64,000 nucleotides of DNA from Flavimaribacter sediminis (lineage in GTDB: Bacteria; Pseudomonadota; Alphaproteobacteria; Rhizobiales; Rhizobiaceae). Within the stretch, counting starts at the first letter, position 1. Each line of letters starts with the position of its first letter. Location of the stretch: assembly GCF_019492055.1 (NCBI RefSeq), contig NZ_JAICBX010000009.1, positions 18,636 to 82,635 on the forward strand. Reading direction: 5' to 3'. Below the pieces are notes generated by a model. The model had not been told where the DNA came from. It saw nothing but the letters and a program-made list of their open reading frames with translations, and did not search any database. The translations under genes were made by a program, and so were the position numbers. Positions 44,917-53,191 of this stretch are shown in pieces.

Positions 44917-45328
44917 CGCCGCCTCGAAGCCGTCCATCGTGCTTGTGGCTGCGTGCGCGCTCGTCGACCAGGACCGCCGCGTGCTCATCGCGCAGCGTCC
45001 CGAAGGCAAGTCGATGGCGGGGCTGTGGGAGTTTCCGGGCGGAAAGGTCGAGGCGGGCGAGACGCCCGAGGAAACGGTTATCCGGGAGCTGGAGGAAGAA
45101 CTTGGCGTGACCACGCGCGCAGCCTGTCTTGCGCCGCTCACCTTCGCCAGCCACGCCTACGAGACGTTTCACCTGCTGATGCCGCTCTATATCTGCCGCA
45201 AATTCGACGGTGCGCCGCAACCGCGCGAGGGGCAGGCCCTTAAATGGGTCCGGCCGGCGCGGCTGCGCGATTACCCGATGCCGCCGGCGGACGAGCCGCT
45301 GATCCCCTTCCTGATCGACCTGGTCTGA
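44909..45328 (+). CDS. mutT: Nudix hydrolase, 8-oxo-dGTP diphosphatase MutT
   Basis: This 139-residue protein has the Nudix box GGKVEAGETPEETVIRELEEELG at about residues 40-62 (given here as the GX5EX7REUXEEXGU pattern). The LWEFPGGK motif directly before it is typical of true MutT, which removes 8-oxo-dGTP. It overlaps the GNAT gene. Confidence 0.9.
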   Translation: MSSAASKPSIVLVAACALVDQDRRVLIAQRPEGKSMAGLWEFPGGKVEAGETPEETVIRELEEELGVTTRAACLAPLTFASHAYETFHLLMPLYICRKFDGAPQPREGQALKWVRPARLRDYPMPPADEPLIPFLIDLV

Positions 45329-45417
45329 GGCTCCATTTAAGGCTGACCGTTAATCTATCATTTAGCATGTCGATGCTAGTAATGCCTGAAGTAACGAAGG
45401 TTTTTCAAGGCAATGCG

Positions 45418-45717
45418 ATGAGTAATGACGAGTTCTGGTCATCTGTCTATTCAGGGAACGGAGAATCGAAAAGCCGCCGCCGGCTGAGCCTGGCGCGGCT
45501 CATACTCCTGTTTGGCGCCGCCGCCGTCACCATGGCGGTCGTGCTGCCGCCGATGCTCGAACACGCCGCCGATCGCCGCCTCGCCGGACACGCCGGCATC
45601 GACTACACGACCACGTCGTCCATCAGGAAACTCCATGACTATACGGTGCGCCGCAGCGTGCTGCAGCCGTATGACGATTCTGTCTGCATCATCAGCAAGT
45701 CCGGCGACTGCGACTGA
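45418..45717 (+). CDS. Small hypothetical membrane protein
   Basis: This 99-residue protein has one membrane segment at about residues 24-45 (LARLILLFGAAAVTMAVVLPP), a polar N-terminus starting MSNDEFW and an exported-side tail ending with two cysteines (SVCIISKSGDCD). AAGG lies 7 nt upstream of the ATG at 45418. A TTAA-N7-TTTA sequence lies about 55-70 bp upstream. No family recognised. Confidence 0.68.
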   Translation: MSNDEFWSSVYSGNGESKSRRRLSLARLILLFGAAAVTMAVVLPPMLEHAADRRLAGHAGIDYTTTSSIRKLHDYTVRRSVLQPYDDSVCIISKSGDCD

Positions 45718-45735
45718 CGCCGCGCCGCGAACCAG

Positions 45736-46560
45736 TCATTCAGTGCGGCCCGACAGGCTTGCGATAAGTTCATCATCCAGATCCAGGTGATCGCGCGCCT
45801 CCGAGAGCACGCTTTGATGCACCACAGGCGGCTTCAGTTCGACATCCCTGCGAAAGGCTTTCACGATGGCTTCCAGGGCGGTGATGCGCGCATATTTCTT
45901 GCTGTTGGCCGGCACGACCGTCCATGGACTGGCGCTGGTCGAGGTTTTGGCGAACATCTCGTCGATCGCCTCTTCGTAATCGCCCCACCGGTTCCGGTTG
46001 CGAAAATCTTCATAGGTCAGCTTCCAGCGCTTGAGCGGATCGCGAAGCCGTTGCTCGAAACGCTGCAGCTGTTCTTCGGGGGAAATGTGGAAAAACAGCT
46101 TCACCAGCCGGACGCCGTCATCCGTGATCATGCGTTCGAAATCGTTGATTTCCCGGTAGCCGGCGCGCCACCTTTCCGGCGGCGTCAGTTCCTCGACGCG
46201 TTCGACCAGCACCCTGCCGTACCAGGACCTGTCGAACACCGTGATCGCGCCGCTCGGCGGCAGGCGCTCCATGAAGCGCAACAGAAAATGGCGCTGCGCG
46301 TAGTAGTTTCTGGGCGCGCCGATCGGCCACACCTTGAAGCTTCTCGGATCGAGCGCCGTCGACAGCCGCCGTATCGCGCCGCCCTTGCCGGCGGCGTCCC
46401 AGCCTTCGAAAACGATCACGCCCGACCTGCCGGACAAGAGATAGGCCTGCTGGATCTGCATCAGCGTGCGTTGCAGCTTCGCCAGCTTTTTTTCGTAGGC
46501 TGTCGTCGAGATCGTGAGTGACAGATCGACATCTTTGAGTCGAGGCGCTTTCACAGGCAC
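45736..46560 (-). CDS. Polyphosphate kinase 2 family protein
   Basis: This 274-residue PPK2 has Walker A FEGWDAAGKGGAIRR at about residues 51-65, Walker B-like VFDRSWYGRVLVERVE near 108-123 and the lid with RWKLTYEDFRNRNRW. It phosphorylates nucleotides with polyphosphate, or the reverse. The subclass (ADP or GDP use, AMP use) cannot be fixed here. It is convergent with the small membrane-protein gene. Confidence 0.92.
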   Translation of the reverse strand: MPVKAPRLKDVDLSLTISTTAYEKKLAKLQRTLMQIQQAYLLSGRSGVIVFEGWDAAGKGGAIRRLSTALDPRSFKVWPIGAPRNYYAQRHFLLRFMERLPPSGAITVFDRSWYGRVLVERVEELTPPERWRAGYREINDFERMITDDGVRLVKLFFHISPEEQLQRFEQRLRDPLKRWKLTYEDFRNRNRWGDYEEAIDEMFAKTSTSASPWTVVPANSKKYARITALEAIVKAFRRDVELKPPVVHQSVLSEARDHLDLDDELIASLSGRTE

Positions 46561-46639
46561 ATCCTTGGCTTGTTCATGAAGATCAAGTGCACGAAGTGCG
46601 GTTGATCCTACGTCGCGCGCCGCGCATTTCCAAGCCGGA

Positions 46640-47524
46640 TCATGACCCGCTGTTCAAAGCATCCGTCAGGCTCATTTTCGCGGAGCCCGGCCGCAATGGC
46701 TTCTGTTGGCCCGGATCGGGCTTCCATCCCGACAGATACACGATATTGAAGCTCGCCCGGATGCGCCCGTCGTCATCGGCGTAGCGGTCTGCGTAGATTT
46801 CCGCGGCTCTCGCAAACAGCGCCCGCGTGGCGGGCCGGCGGCTGCGCCCCGCGAGCGGATTGGCCATGCCCATGTCGCGCAGATCGCCCATGAGATGGAA
46901 CATCGTGTCGTAGCGCACCGTGTAGGTTTCGCTGTCGACGACCGGCAGCGCGAATCCGGCGCGCTGCAGGAGGCTTCCGCAATCGCGTATGTCGGCGAAG
47001 GGGATGATGCGGGGGCTGGCGCCGGTCGACAGTTCGGTTTCGGCGGAAAGCAGACAGTCCCGCAATTCGCCAAGCGTGCCCGCGCCCGGCAGAGCCGCGA
47101 GGAAAAGCCCGTCGGGCGAAAGGCTGTCGGCGATCTGTCTCAGAAGGCCCGGCAGGTCGTCGACCAGATGCATGGAGAGCGCCGAGACGACGAGTTGCAG
47201 GCGTTCGCGGTCAAACGGAAAGGCGTCGAACGCCGCGACGACGCGGCCGGCGTCAGGCGCATCATCGGTGAAAAGCTCGGGCCCGGCCTCGATGCGCGTG
47301 ATGTCGTCGATCTTGCCGCTCCCGGCAAGCAGCCCGGCAATCAGCCCTGTGTGGCAATGCAGCGCCGCCGCGCGGGCGAAGCGGCGCTCGACGACGCCAA
47401 GCCTGTCGGCCAGTTCGCCGGCGACGACGCGCAGCAGGAAATCGGCCCCGGCAGGATTGCGGGCGAGCGCGCGCAGCCGGTTTTGCCGGATCATTTCGGT
47501 ATCGAACAGCGTTTCGGCTTTCAT
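46640..47524 (-). CDS. Methyltransferase-like protein, NDUFAF5/BioC family
   Basis: This 294-residue protein begins LFDTEMIRQNRLRALARNPAGADFL, the characteristic start of alphaproteobacterial homologues of mitochondrial complex I assembly factor NDUFAF5. LVVSALSMHLVDDLPGLL and DGLFLAALPGAGTL are the acidic-loop and post-II regions. The usual SAM-binding DxGxGxG is degenerate (AALHCHTGLIAGLL), so enzymatic activity is uncertain. It is divergent from comF (52-bp gap). Confidence 0.82.
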   Translation of the reverse strand: MKAETLFDTEMIRQNRLRALARNPAGADFLLRVVAGELADRLGVVERRFARAAALHCHTGLIAGLLAGSGKIDDITRIEAGPELFTDDAPDAGRVVAAFDAFPFDRERLQLVVSALSMHLVDDLPGLLRQIADSLSPDGLFLAALPGAGTLGELRDCLLSAETELSTGASPRIIPFADIRDCGSLLQRAGFALPVVDSETYTVRYDTMFHLMGDLRDMGMANPLAGRSRRPATRALFARAAEIYADRYADDDGRIRASFNIVYLSGWKPDPGQQKPLRPGSAKMSLTDALNSGS

Positions 47525-47576
47525 TCGTCCAAGGTCCGAATTAGGCTCTTTCAGAGCGCATACACAGGGTTGTCAT

Positions 47577-48341
47577 ATGGCAGCAAGTCCGCACATGTCG
47601 AGTATTCTCAAGCAATGGATCCCCGCCGGCGGCGCTTTTCTCGCCGATCTGGTGTTTCCGCCGGTGTGCGCGGGTTGCGGCGTGCGCACCGGGCGCAACG
47701 GCGGCCTTTGCGCCGATTGCTGGACGTCCCTGCACTTCATCGAACCGCCGCTTTGCGACGTGATGGGAACGCCCTTTTCCTACGATATGGGAAAGGGCAT
47801 CGTATCGGCCGAGGCGATCGCCGAACCGCCTCCGTTCTCGCGACTGCGGTCCGTTGTTCTCTACGACGATGTCGCCCGTTCCCTGACGCATCGCCTGAAA
47901 TACAAGGACCGGACCGAACTCGGGCGCCTGATGGCGGGCTGGATGGCGCGGGCCGGCCGGGAACTGATCGAGGACGCGGAGGCGATCATACCGGCGCCGC
48001 TGCACTGGCGGCGGCGGCTTGCGCGCGGCTACAACCAGTCGGCGGAGCTTGGCCGGGCCGTTGCGGAGCTGTCGGGCAAGACCTATCTGCCAACGGCGCT
48101 GATGCGGCGAAAGAACACGCGGCCGCAGGTCGGTCTCGGCGCGGCCGCGCGACGCGACAATCTGCGCGGCGCCTTCGTGGTTCCGGACAGGGCGAAACCG
48201 GATATCTTCGGACGCCGGCTTCTTTTGATCGACGACGTCTACACGACCGGTGCGACGGCGCGGGCGGCCACCGCGGTTTTGCTGCGGGCCGGCGCGCAGG
48301 ATGTGAGCGTGCTGACCTTCGCCAGGGTTGCGGCGGGGTGA
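47577..48341 (+). CDS. ComF family protein (phosphoribosyltransferase-like)
   Basis: This is 254 residues. An N-terminal zinc ribbon (VCAGCGVRTG with LCADCW) is followed by a phosphoribosyltransferase fold with PRPP-like motif LLLIDDVYTTGATARAA near residue 212. RGYNQSAELGRAVAE is diagnostic of ComF/GntX. The family is linked to DNA uptake and helicase partners in Gram-positives; its role in alphaproteobacteria is unclear. The ATG at 47577 has AGGG seven bases upstream. Confidence 0.88.
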   Translation: MAASPHMSSILKQWIPAGGAFLADLVFPPVCAGCGVRTGRNGGLCADCWTSLHFIEPPLCDVMGTPFSYDMGKGIVSAEAIAEPPPFSRLRSVVLYDDVARSLTHRLKYKDRTELGRLMAGWMARAGRELIEDAEAIIPAPLHWRRRLARGYNQSAELGRAVAELSGKTYLPTALMRRKNTRPQVGLGAAARRDNLRGAFVVPDRAKPDIFGRRLLLIDDVYTTGATARAATAVLLRAGAQDVSVLTFARVAAG

Positions 48342-48375
48342 GGTACGGCCCTATATGAAGAATAAATGACGAATC

Positions 48376-48394
48376 CATCCCGATTGTCGGGATG
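48376..48394. terminator. Hairpin between comF and grxC
   Basis: CATCCCGA and TCGGGATG pair perfectly across a TTG loop. There is no T-tract, so this may be a 3' end stabiliser of comF mRNA rather than a full terminator. Confidence 0.4.
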
Positions 48395-48422
48395 TGTTGA
48401 TCCTCTTTGAACGGAGACTTCG

Positions 48423-48686
48423 GTGGCGGACATCGTAATCTATACACGCCAGTTCTGCGGCTTCTGCACGGCGGCCAAGCGGCTTCTCGACAAGAAGGGC
48501 CTGACCTATGACGAGCGTGACGCCAGCTATTCGACCGAACTGCGCCAGGAGATGTATTCCCGCGCCGGCGGCCGGACGACCTTTCCGCAGATCTTCATCG
48601 GCAAGACCCATGTGGGCGGCTGCGACGATCTTTTTGCGCTCGAAGACCAGGGCAAGCTCGACAGCCTGCTGCAATCGGCGGCGTGA
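48423..48686 (+). CDS. grxC: Glutaredoxin 3
   Basis: This 87-residue protein has the dithiol active site CGFC (residues 12-15) instead of the common CPYC, then TFPQIFIG (cis-proline) and GGCDDLFAL. It reduces disulfides with glutathione. The start is GTG at 48423 with GGAGA six bases upstream. It abuts the amidase gene. Confidence 0.93.
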   Translation: MADIVIYTRQFCGFCTAAKRLLDKKGLTYDERDASYSTELRQEMYSRAGGRTTFPQIFIGKTHVGGCDDLFALEDQGKLDSLLQSAA

Positions 48687-48688
48687 CG

Positions 48689-49564
48689 ATGACGGATCCG
48701 GCGAAAGGCGCTTTCAAGGCGGCGGCGATCCAGATGCGATCGGGGACGGACCCTGAGCGCAATATCGCGGTGCTTCGCGACATGGTGCGCCAGGCCGCCG
48801 ATCGCGGGGCCGACTATGTCCAGACGCCGGAGATGACCGGCGTGCTTGCGCGCAGCCGCAAGGACCTGCTTTCCGTGATCGGAGACCAGGCGACCTGTCC
48901 GGTGGCGGCCGCGGCCTCGGAGCTTGCAGCGCATCATCAGATTTATCTGCATATCGGATCGACGGCCATCGCGCTCGGCGAAGGCAAGGTCGCCAACCGG
49001 GCCTTTCTGTTTGCGCCCGACGGCGACCTGGTCGCTGCCTATGACAAGATCCACATGTTCGACGTTGATCTCGACAACGGCGAAAGCTGGCGCGAGAGCA
49101 ACACCTACCGGCCGGGCGAAAGCGCGGTGACGGCGGAACTGCCTTTCGCGAAGCTGGGCCTGGCGATCTGCTATGACCTGCGCTTTCCGGAACTGTTTCG
49201 CAGGGAAGCGGTGGACGGCGCCAGTGTTCTGAGCGCGCCGGCGGCGTTTACGCGCCAGACCGGCGAGGCGCACTGGCACGTGCTCATCCGCGCGCGGGCG
49301 ATCGAAAACGGCGCCTTCATGATCGCCGCCGCACAAGGCGGCAAGCACGAGGACGGCCGCGAAACCTATGGCCACTCGCTGATCGTCGATCCGTGGGGCA
49401 GGATATTGGCGGAAGCCGACCACGACGAGCCGGGATTGATCGTTGCGGAGATCGACAGCGCAAAGAGCGCCGAAGCGCGCGGCAAGATACCCAATCTGAA
49501 CAACAGCCGGCCTTTCGACCTGACGGCGACTGCGCACGCCTCGGCCCTGTCGGTGATGGCATGA
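48689..49564 (+). CDS. Carbon-nitrogen hydrolase, Nit1-like (deaminated glutathione amidase type)
   Basis: This 291-residue nitrilase-superfamily enzyme has the Glu-Lys-Cys triad: Glu in TPEMTG (about residue 47), Lys in YDKIHMFD (about 118), Cys in LAICYDLRFPELFR (about 156). Nit1 relatives repair deaminated glutathione; the glutaredoxin next door fits this. GTG at 48683 overlapping the grxC stop is an alternative start. It overlaps the DUF1178 gene by 4 bp. Confidence 0.88.
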   Translation: MTDPAKGAFKAAAIQMRSGTDPERNIAVLRDMVRQAADRGADYVQTPEMTGVLARSRKDLLSVIGDQATCPVAAAASELAAHHQIYLHIGSTAIALGEGKVANRAFLFAPDGDLVAAYDKIHMFDVDLDNGESWRESNTYRPGESAVTAELPFAKLGLAICYDLRFPELFRREAVDGASVLSAPAAFTRQTGEAHWHVLIRARAIENGAFMIAAAQGGKHEDGRETYGHSLIVDPWGRILAEADHDEPGLIVAEIDSAKSAEARGKIPNLNNSRPFDLTATAHASALSVMA

Positions 49565-49989
49565 TCAAGTTCAATCTCGTCTGCGACAGCGACCACCGGT
49601 TCGAGGGCTGGTTTTCGAGCAATGACGACTTCGACAAACAGTCGACGGCCGGGCTGGTGTGCTGCCCCGTCTGCAATTCCGCGAAGGTGGAAAAGGCGCT
49701 GATGGCGCCGTCGGTGTCGACCGCGAAGAAGAAAGACGCGGCGATGCAGCTCGCCATGAACACCGCGCAGTCGGCGGCAATGACACAGCTTCGCGAGGCG
49801 GTGAAGAAAATCCGCGACAATTCCGAGGACGTGGGCGCGCGGTTTCCCGAGGAAGCCCGCAAGATCCATTACGGCGAGGCGGAGGAGCGCGGCATCATCG
49901 GCCAGGCGACCCTCGACGACGCCAAGGCGCTGGTCGAGGAAGGCATTGGCGTGGCCCCGCTGCCGGACCTTCCGGAAGACAAGAACTGA
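49561..49989 (+). CDS. DUF1178 family protein
   Basis: This 142-residue protein starts MIKFNLVCDSDHRFEGWF. It has a split zinc-ribbon-like cysteine set (VCDSDH, CCPVCNS) and a charged helical C-terminus with EEARKIHYGEAEERGIIG. This is the DUF1178 pattern, function unknown. ATG at 49561 overlaps the amidase stop (ATGA), so it is translationally coupled to it. Confidence 0.88.
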   Translation: MIKFNLVCDSDHRFEGWFSSNDDFDKQSTAGLVCCPVCNSAKVEKALMAPSVSTAKKKDAAMQLAMNTAQSAAMTQLREAVKKIRDNSEDVGARFPEEARKIHYGEAEERGIIGQATLDDAKALVEEGIGVAPLPDLPEDKN

Positions 49990-50059
49990 TCGCGCGTTCG
50001 GCGGACGCCGCCTGCATGTGTTTCGCCGCTGTCGGAATGCTTTCCTGCCTTTGTTCTGG

Positions 50060-50101
50060 AAGACCGGCCGTATGGATCGCGGATCTTCGTCCGCGATGAG
50101 C
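50060..50101 (+). repeat. Palindromic repeat element, copy G
   Basis: The hairpin ATCGCGGA/TCCGCGAT lies at 50076-50097, with flanks TATGG and GAG identical to the copy at 35731-35760. It lies between the DUF1178 gene and the convergent VOC gene. Confidence 0.78.
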
Positions 50102-50154
50102 GAGAAGGAGAAGAGGTTCGTTCCAGGGCCTTCTCAAGCAGCCTTCATCGCGCA

Positions 50155-50571
50155 TTATCCATCTCGTGCGGGATCGCTCGGGTTACTGGAAAAAAGAGCG
50201 ATCTTGTTGCCCTGCGGATCACGAAGGTAGCCGACATAGAACCGGGGCCCGTACGAGGCGCGAAAGCCCGGCTGCCCCTCGTCTGAACCGCCTGCGGAAA
50301 TCGCTGCGGCGTGAAGCGCGCGCACCTGACTTTGATCGAACGCCTCGAATGCGATCATGGATCCGTTGCCGGCGGAGGCCGGATGTCCATCGAAGGTTGG
50401 CTTGACATAGAAGTCAGGCGGGACGAACGAATGATCCGGTTGCGCCGGCAATGCGTAACTCAGCCCCTCCGGCCCCTCCTCCAGTTGATAGCCAAGGGCA
50501 GGCAGAAACGCAGAATAAAATTGTTTCGCAAGCGCCAGATCATCCGCGCCGACGGTGACGTAGGCAATCAT
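50155..50571 (-). CDS. VOC family (glyoxalase/bleomycin-resistance-like) protein
   Basis: This 138-residue protein carries the paired beta-alpha-beta-beta-beta fold: MIAYVTVGADDLALAKQFY at the start and YGPRFYVGYLRDPQGNKIALF near the end. Metal ligands of glyoxalase I are not all present. Substrate unknown. The ATG at 50571 begins the first strand. Confidence 0.85.
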   Translation of the reverse strand: MIAYVTVGADDLALAKQFYSAFLPALGYQLEEGPEGLSYALPAQPDHSFVPPDFYVKPTFDGHPASAGNGSMIAFEAFDQSQVRALHAAAISAGGSDEGQPGFRASYGPRFYVGYLRDPQGNKIALFSSNPSDPARDG

Positions 50572-50754
50572 GAGTCTTGTTTCTTCCCCAAAACATGGTG
50601 ACGCAGACGAGATTGGCTGCGCTGTCGCAGGACGACGCAGATTTTGCCTTGAGGCGCACCCTCCTGTCGACGCCAAAAATCAATATTGGCGATTCCGGCC
50701 AAGTTCATCTTGCTTGTTGCAGGCTCACGGCGTCGCGTGTTGCTGTCGCGTCTG

Positions 50755-50797
50755 GAGCACAGACCCTGTGGTTCGCGGATCTTCGTCCGCGACGAGG
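50755..50797 (+). repeat. Palindromic repeat element, copy H
   Basis: The hairpin TCGCGGA/TCCGCGA lies at 50773-50792 with loop TCTTCG, ended by CGAGGG. It is a slightly diverged copy of the 35736 and 50076 hairpins. Confidence 0.72.
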
Positions 50798-50889
50798 GAA
50801 GAAGGCGCGGTTGTTTTCCGACAATGGAATCCGGCGTTCGCCTCGATAAAGCGAGACGGACGACCCGGCGATGCTCTCCGGTTTCCGTC

Positions 50890-50910
50890 CTCCCGCGCTT
50901 GACGCGGGAG
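50890..50910. repeat. Small palindrome CTCCCGCGC/GCGGGAG
   Basis: CTCCCGC and GCGGGAG flank GCTTGAC. It has the same centre as the palindrome at 34597. Just after it the ubiG coding region ends, so it could be the ubiG terminator. Confidence 0.6.
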
Positions 50911-50925
50911 TCGTACGCCCGTCGG

Positions 50926-51678
50926 CTACTTCTGTTCCGGCCGGGAGGCCAGCAGCATGTAGTTGACGTCGAGGTCGCGGCTGAGGTCCCAGCCGTCCTT
51001 GATCGGATTGTAGCTCACGCCCGTGCGGTCGATGATCGTCATGCCCGCGCGGCCGAGCGGCGTCTCGATCTCCTGCGGCCTCACCAGCTTTTCGTATTGG
51101 TGGGTGCCGCGCGGCAGCCAGCGCAGCAGATATTCCGCGCCGATGATCGCCAGCGCCATGGCCTTCATCGTCCGGTTGATGGTGGCGACGAACATCAGCC
51201 CGCCGGGCTTGACCATCGCCGCGCAGGCTTCCAGAAACAGATCGCGGTCGGCGACGTGCTCGACCACTTCCAGGTTGAGGACGATGTCGAACATCTCGCC
51301 GTCGGCGGCGAGCGCCTCCGCCGTCACCGCGCGATAGTCGATGTCAACTTCCGACTGCGCGGCGTGAACCTTGGCGACTTCGATATTGGTTTCGGACGCG
51401 TCCGCGCCCACGACCTGCGCGCCCATCCTCGCCATCGGTTCGCTGATCAGCCCGCCGCCGCAGCCGATATCGAGCACGCGCAGGTCATTTGCGGGCCGGG
51501 GCGCGGTGATGTCGCGTCCGTAATGGTCCGCGATCCGGTCGCGAATATAGGCGAGCCGAACGGGATTGAACTTGTGCAGCGGGCGAAATTTTCCCGTCGG
51601 ATCCCACCAGTCCGCGGCCATGGCCGAGAACCGGTCGATCTCGGCCTGGTCGATGGTCGTTTTGCCGGGCGCGCTCAT
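50926..51678 (-). CDS. ubiG: Ubiquinone biosynthesis O-methyltransferase UbiG
   Basis: This 250-residue enzyme does both O-methylations of ubiquinone. SAM motif I is [16 protein letters not shown] at about residues 67-82. [19 protein letters not shown] near the start and [12 protein letters not shown] near 187 are diagnostic of UbiG. The ATG at 51678 has AGGAAGAG upstream. It is divergent from lysC. Confidence 0.96.
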   Translation of the reverse strand: MSAPGKTTIDQAEIDRFSAMAADWWDPTGKFRPLHKFNPVRLAYIRDRIADHYGRDITAPRPANDLRVLDIGCGGGLISEPMARMGAQVVGADASETNIEVAKVHAAQSEVDIDYRAVTAEALAADGEMFDIVLNLEVVEHVADRDLFLEACAAMVKPGGLMFVATINRTMKAMALAIIGAEYLLRWLPRGTHQYEKLVRPQEIETPLGRAGMTIIDRTGVSYNPIKDGWDLSRDLDVNYMLLASRPEQK

Positions 51679-51804
51679 CTTTGCTCTTCCTTGTGTTCGA
51701 TACAGGTAGTTGGACGATTGACGCTGGTTGTCAAGCACCGCGACTGACGGCAAGAAAACGCGACCGGGCGCGCGCTTGCGGGTTGCGTTCAATTTGTTTA
51801 TGAG

Positions 51805-51844
51805 AGCGGCCACACCGCTCCGGGATCCGAGCGGTTTTGTTTTG
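51805..51844 (+). promoter_or_regulatory. Possible terminator/antiterminator in the lysC leader
   Basis: ACCGCTC (51814-51820) pairs with GAGCGGT (51829-51835), followed by TTTGTTTT, like an intrinsic terminator 40 bp before lysC. The same first arm can instead pair with AGCGG at 51805-51809. A 16-codon frame (ATG 51800, TAG 51848) spans it but has no lysine codon and no ribosome binding site. Confidence 0.35.
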
Positions 51845-51875
51845 CCGTAGCACCAGTCAGGAACTCTCGCCTCCA

Positions 51876-53129
51876 ATGGCCCGCATCGTGATGAAATTCG
51901 GCGGTACGTCCGTCGCCGATATCGACCGCATTCGCAACGTCGCCCGGCATGTGAAACGGGAGACAGACGCAGGTCACGAGGTCGCCGTCGTCGTGTCGGC
52001 CATGGCGGGCAAGACCAGCGAGCTGGTCGACTGGACGCGCCAGGCCTCGCTCATCCACGACGCGCGCGAATATGACGCGGTCGTGGCCTCCGGCGAGCAG
52101 GTGACGTCGGGTCTCTTGTCGATCGTCCTCCAGTCGATGGGCGTCAACGCCCGCTCCTGGCAGGGCTGGCAGATACCGATCCGGACCGACAATACGCATG
52201 GCGCGGCGCGGATCCTCGATATCGACGGAAGCGAGCTCGTGCGCCGCTTCGGCGAGGGCCAGGTCGCCGTCATCGCCGGTTTCCAGGGGCTTGGCCCCGA
52301 CAACCGCATCGCGACGCTCGGACGCGGCGGGTCGGACACCAGCGCGGTGGCGATGGCGGCTGCGCTGAAAGCCGACCGGTGTGATATCTATACGGACGTC
52401 GACGGCGTCTACACGACCGATCCGCGCATCGAGCCGAAGGCGCGGCGGCTGAAAAAGATCGCTTTCGAGGAAATGCTCGAAATGGCGTCTCTGGGAGCAA
52501 AGGTGCTGCAGGTGCGTTCCGTGGAACTGGCCATGGTGCACAAGGTTAGAACATTCGTGCGCTCGAGTTTCATCGAGCCCGACGCGCCGGGAATGGGCGA
52601 TTTCGACAATCCGCCCGGAACGCTGATTTGTGATGAGGATGAAATCGTGGAACAGGAAGTCGTAACCGGTATCGCCTACGCCAGGGACGAGGCGCAGATC
52701 TCGTTGCGGCGTCTGTCCGACCGTCCGGGCGTTTCGGCCGCCATTTTCGGGCCGCTGGCCGAGGCCCACGTCAATGTCGACATGATCGTCCAGAACATCT
52801 CCGAGGACGGCACGAAGACCGACATGACCTTCACCGTGCCGTCATCCGACATGGAGAAGTCCCTGGCGGTTCTTGAAAAGGCGAAAGACGCGATTGGCTT
52901 CGACGTGGTGCAGAGCGAGCCGGGACTGGTCAAGGTTTCGGTCATCGGCATCGGCATGCGCAGCCACGCCGGGGTCGCGGCGACCGCCTTCAGGGCGCTG
53001 GCCGGCAAGGGCATCAACATCAAGGCCATCACGACGTCGGAGATCAAGATCTCCATTCTTATCGACAGCGCCTATGCGGAGCTTGCGGTTCGCACTTTGC
53101 ATTCGGTCTACGGCCTCGATAAAACATAA
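51876..53129 (+). CDS. lysC: Aspartate kinase
   Basis: This 417-residue enzyme catalyses the first step of the lysine/threonine/methionine pathway. The kinase core starts [11 protein letters not shown], with VVSAMAGKT near 45 and [11 protein letters not shown] near 151. Two C-terminal ACT domains (from about residue 265) give feedback control; the [13 protein letters not shown] strand opens the first. There is no homoserine dehydrogenase fusion. ATG 51876 has only a distant AGGA. ptsP follows after 62 bp. Confidence 0.96.
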   Translation: MARIVMKFGGTSVADIDRIRNVARHVKRETDAGHEVAVVVSAMAGKTSELVDWTRQASLIHDAREYDAVVASGEQVTSGLLSIVLQSMGVNARSWQGWQIPIRTDNTHGAARILDIDGSELVRRFGEGQVAVIAGFQGLGPDNRIATLGRGGSDTSAVAMAAALKADRCDIYTDVDGVYTTDPRIEPKARRLKKIAFEEMLEMASLGAKVLQVRSVELAMVHKVRTFVRSSFIEPDAPGMGDFDNPPGTLICDEDEIVEQEVVTGIAYARDEAQISLRRLSDRPGVSAAIFGPLAEAHVNVDMIVQNISEDGTKTDMTFTVPSSDMEKSLAVLEKAKDAIGFDVVQSEPGLVKVSVIGIGMRSHAGVAATAFRALAGKGINIKAITTSEIKISILIDSAYAELAVRTLHSVYGLDKT

Positions 53130-53191
53130 GTTGAAAACCTCCCGGCGCCGCACGTCGACCGGGACAATGTGAAACCGGGAGCGACAGCGCG

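Larger units (their letters stand above)
50572..50925. other. 354-bp gene-free gap
   Basis: It lies between the VOC gene start and the ubiG end. Apart from repeat copy H and the palindrome at 50890 I see nothing in it; the promoter of the VOC gene should be here. Confidence 0.55.

Noticed and set aside
51800..51850. Lysine-attenuation leader peptide before lysC
   Set aside because: The 16-codon frame has no lysine codons and no ribosome binding site; only the hairpins are kept as a finding.
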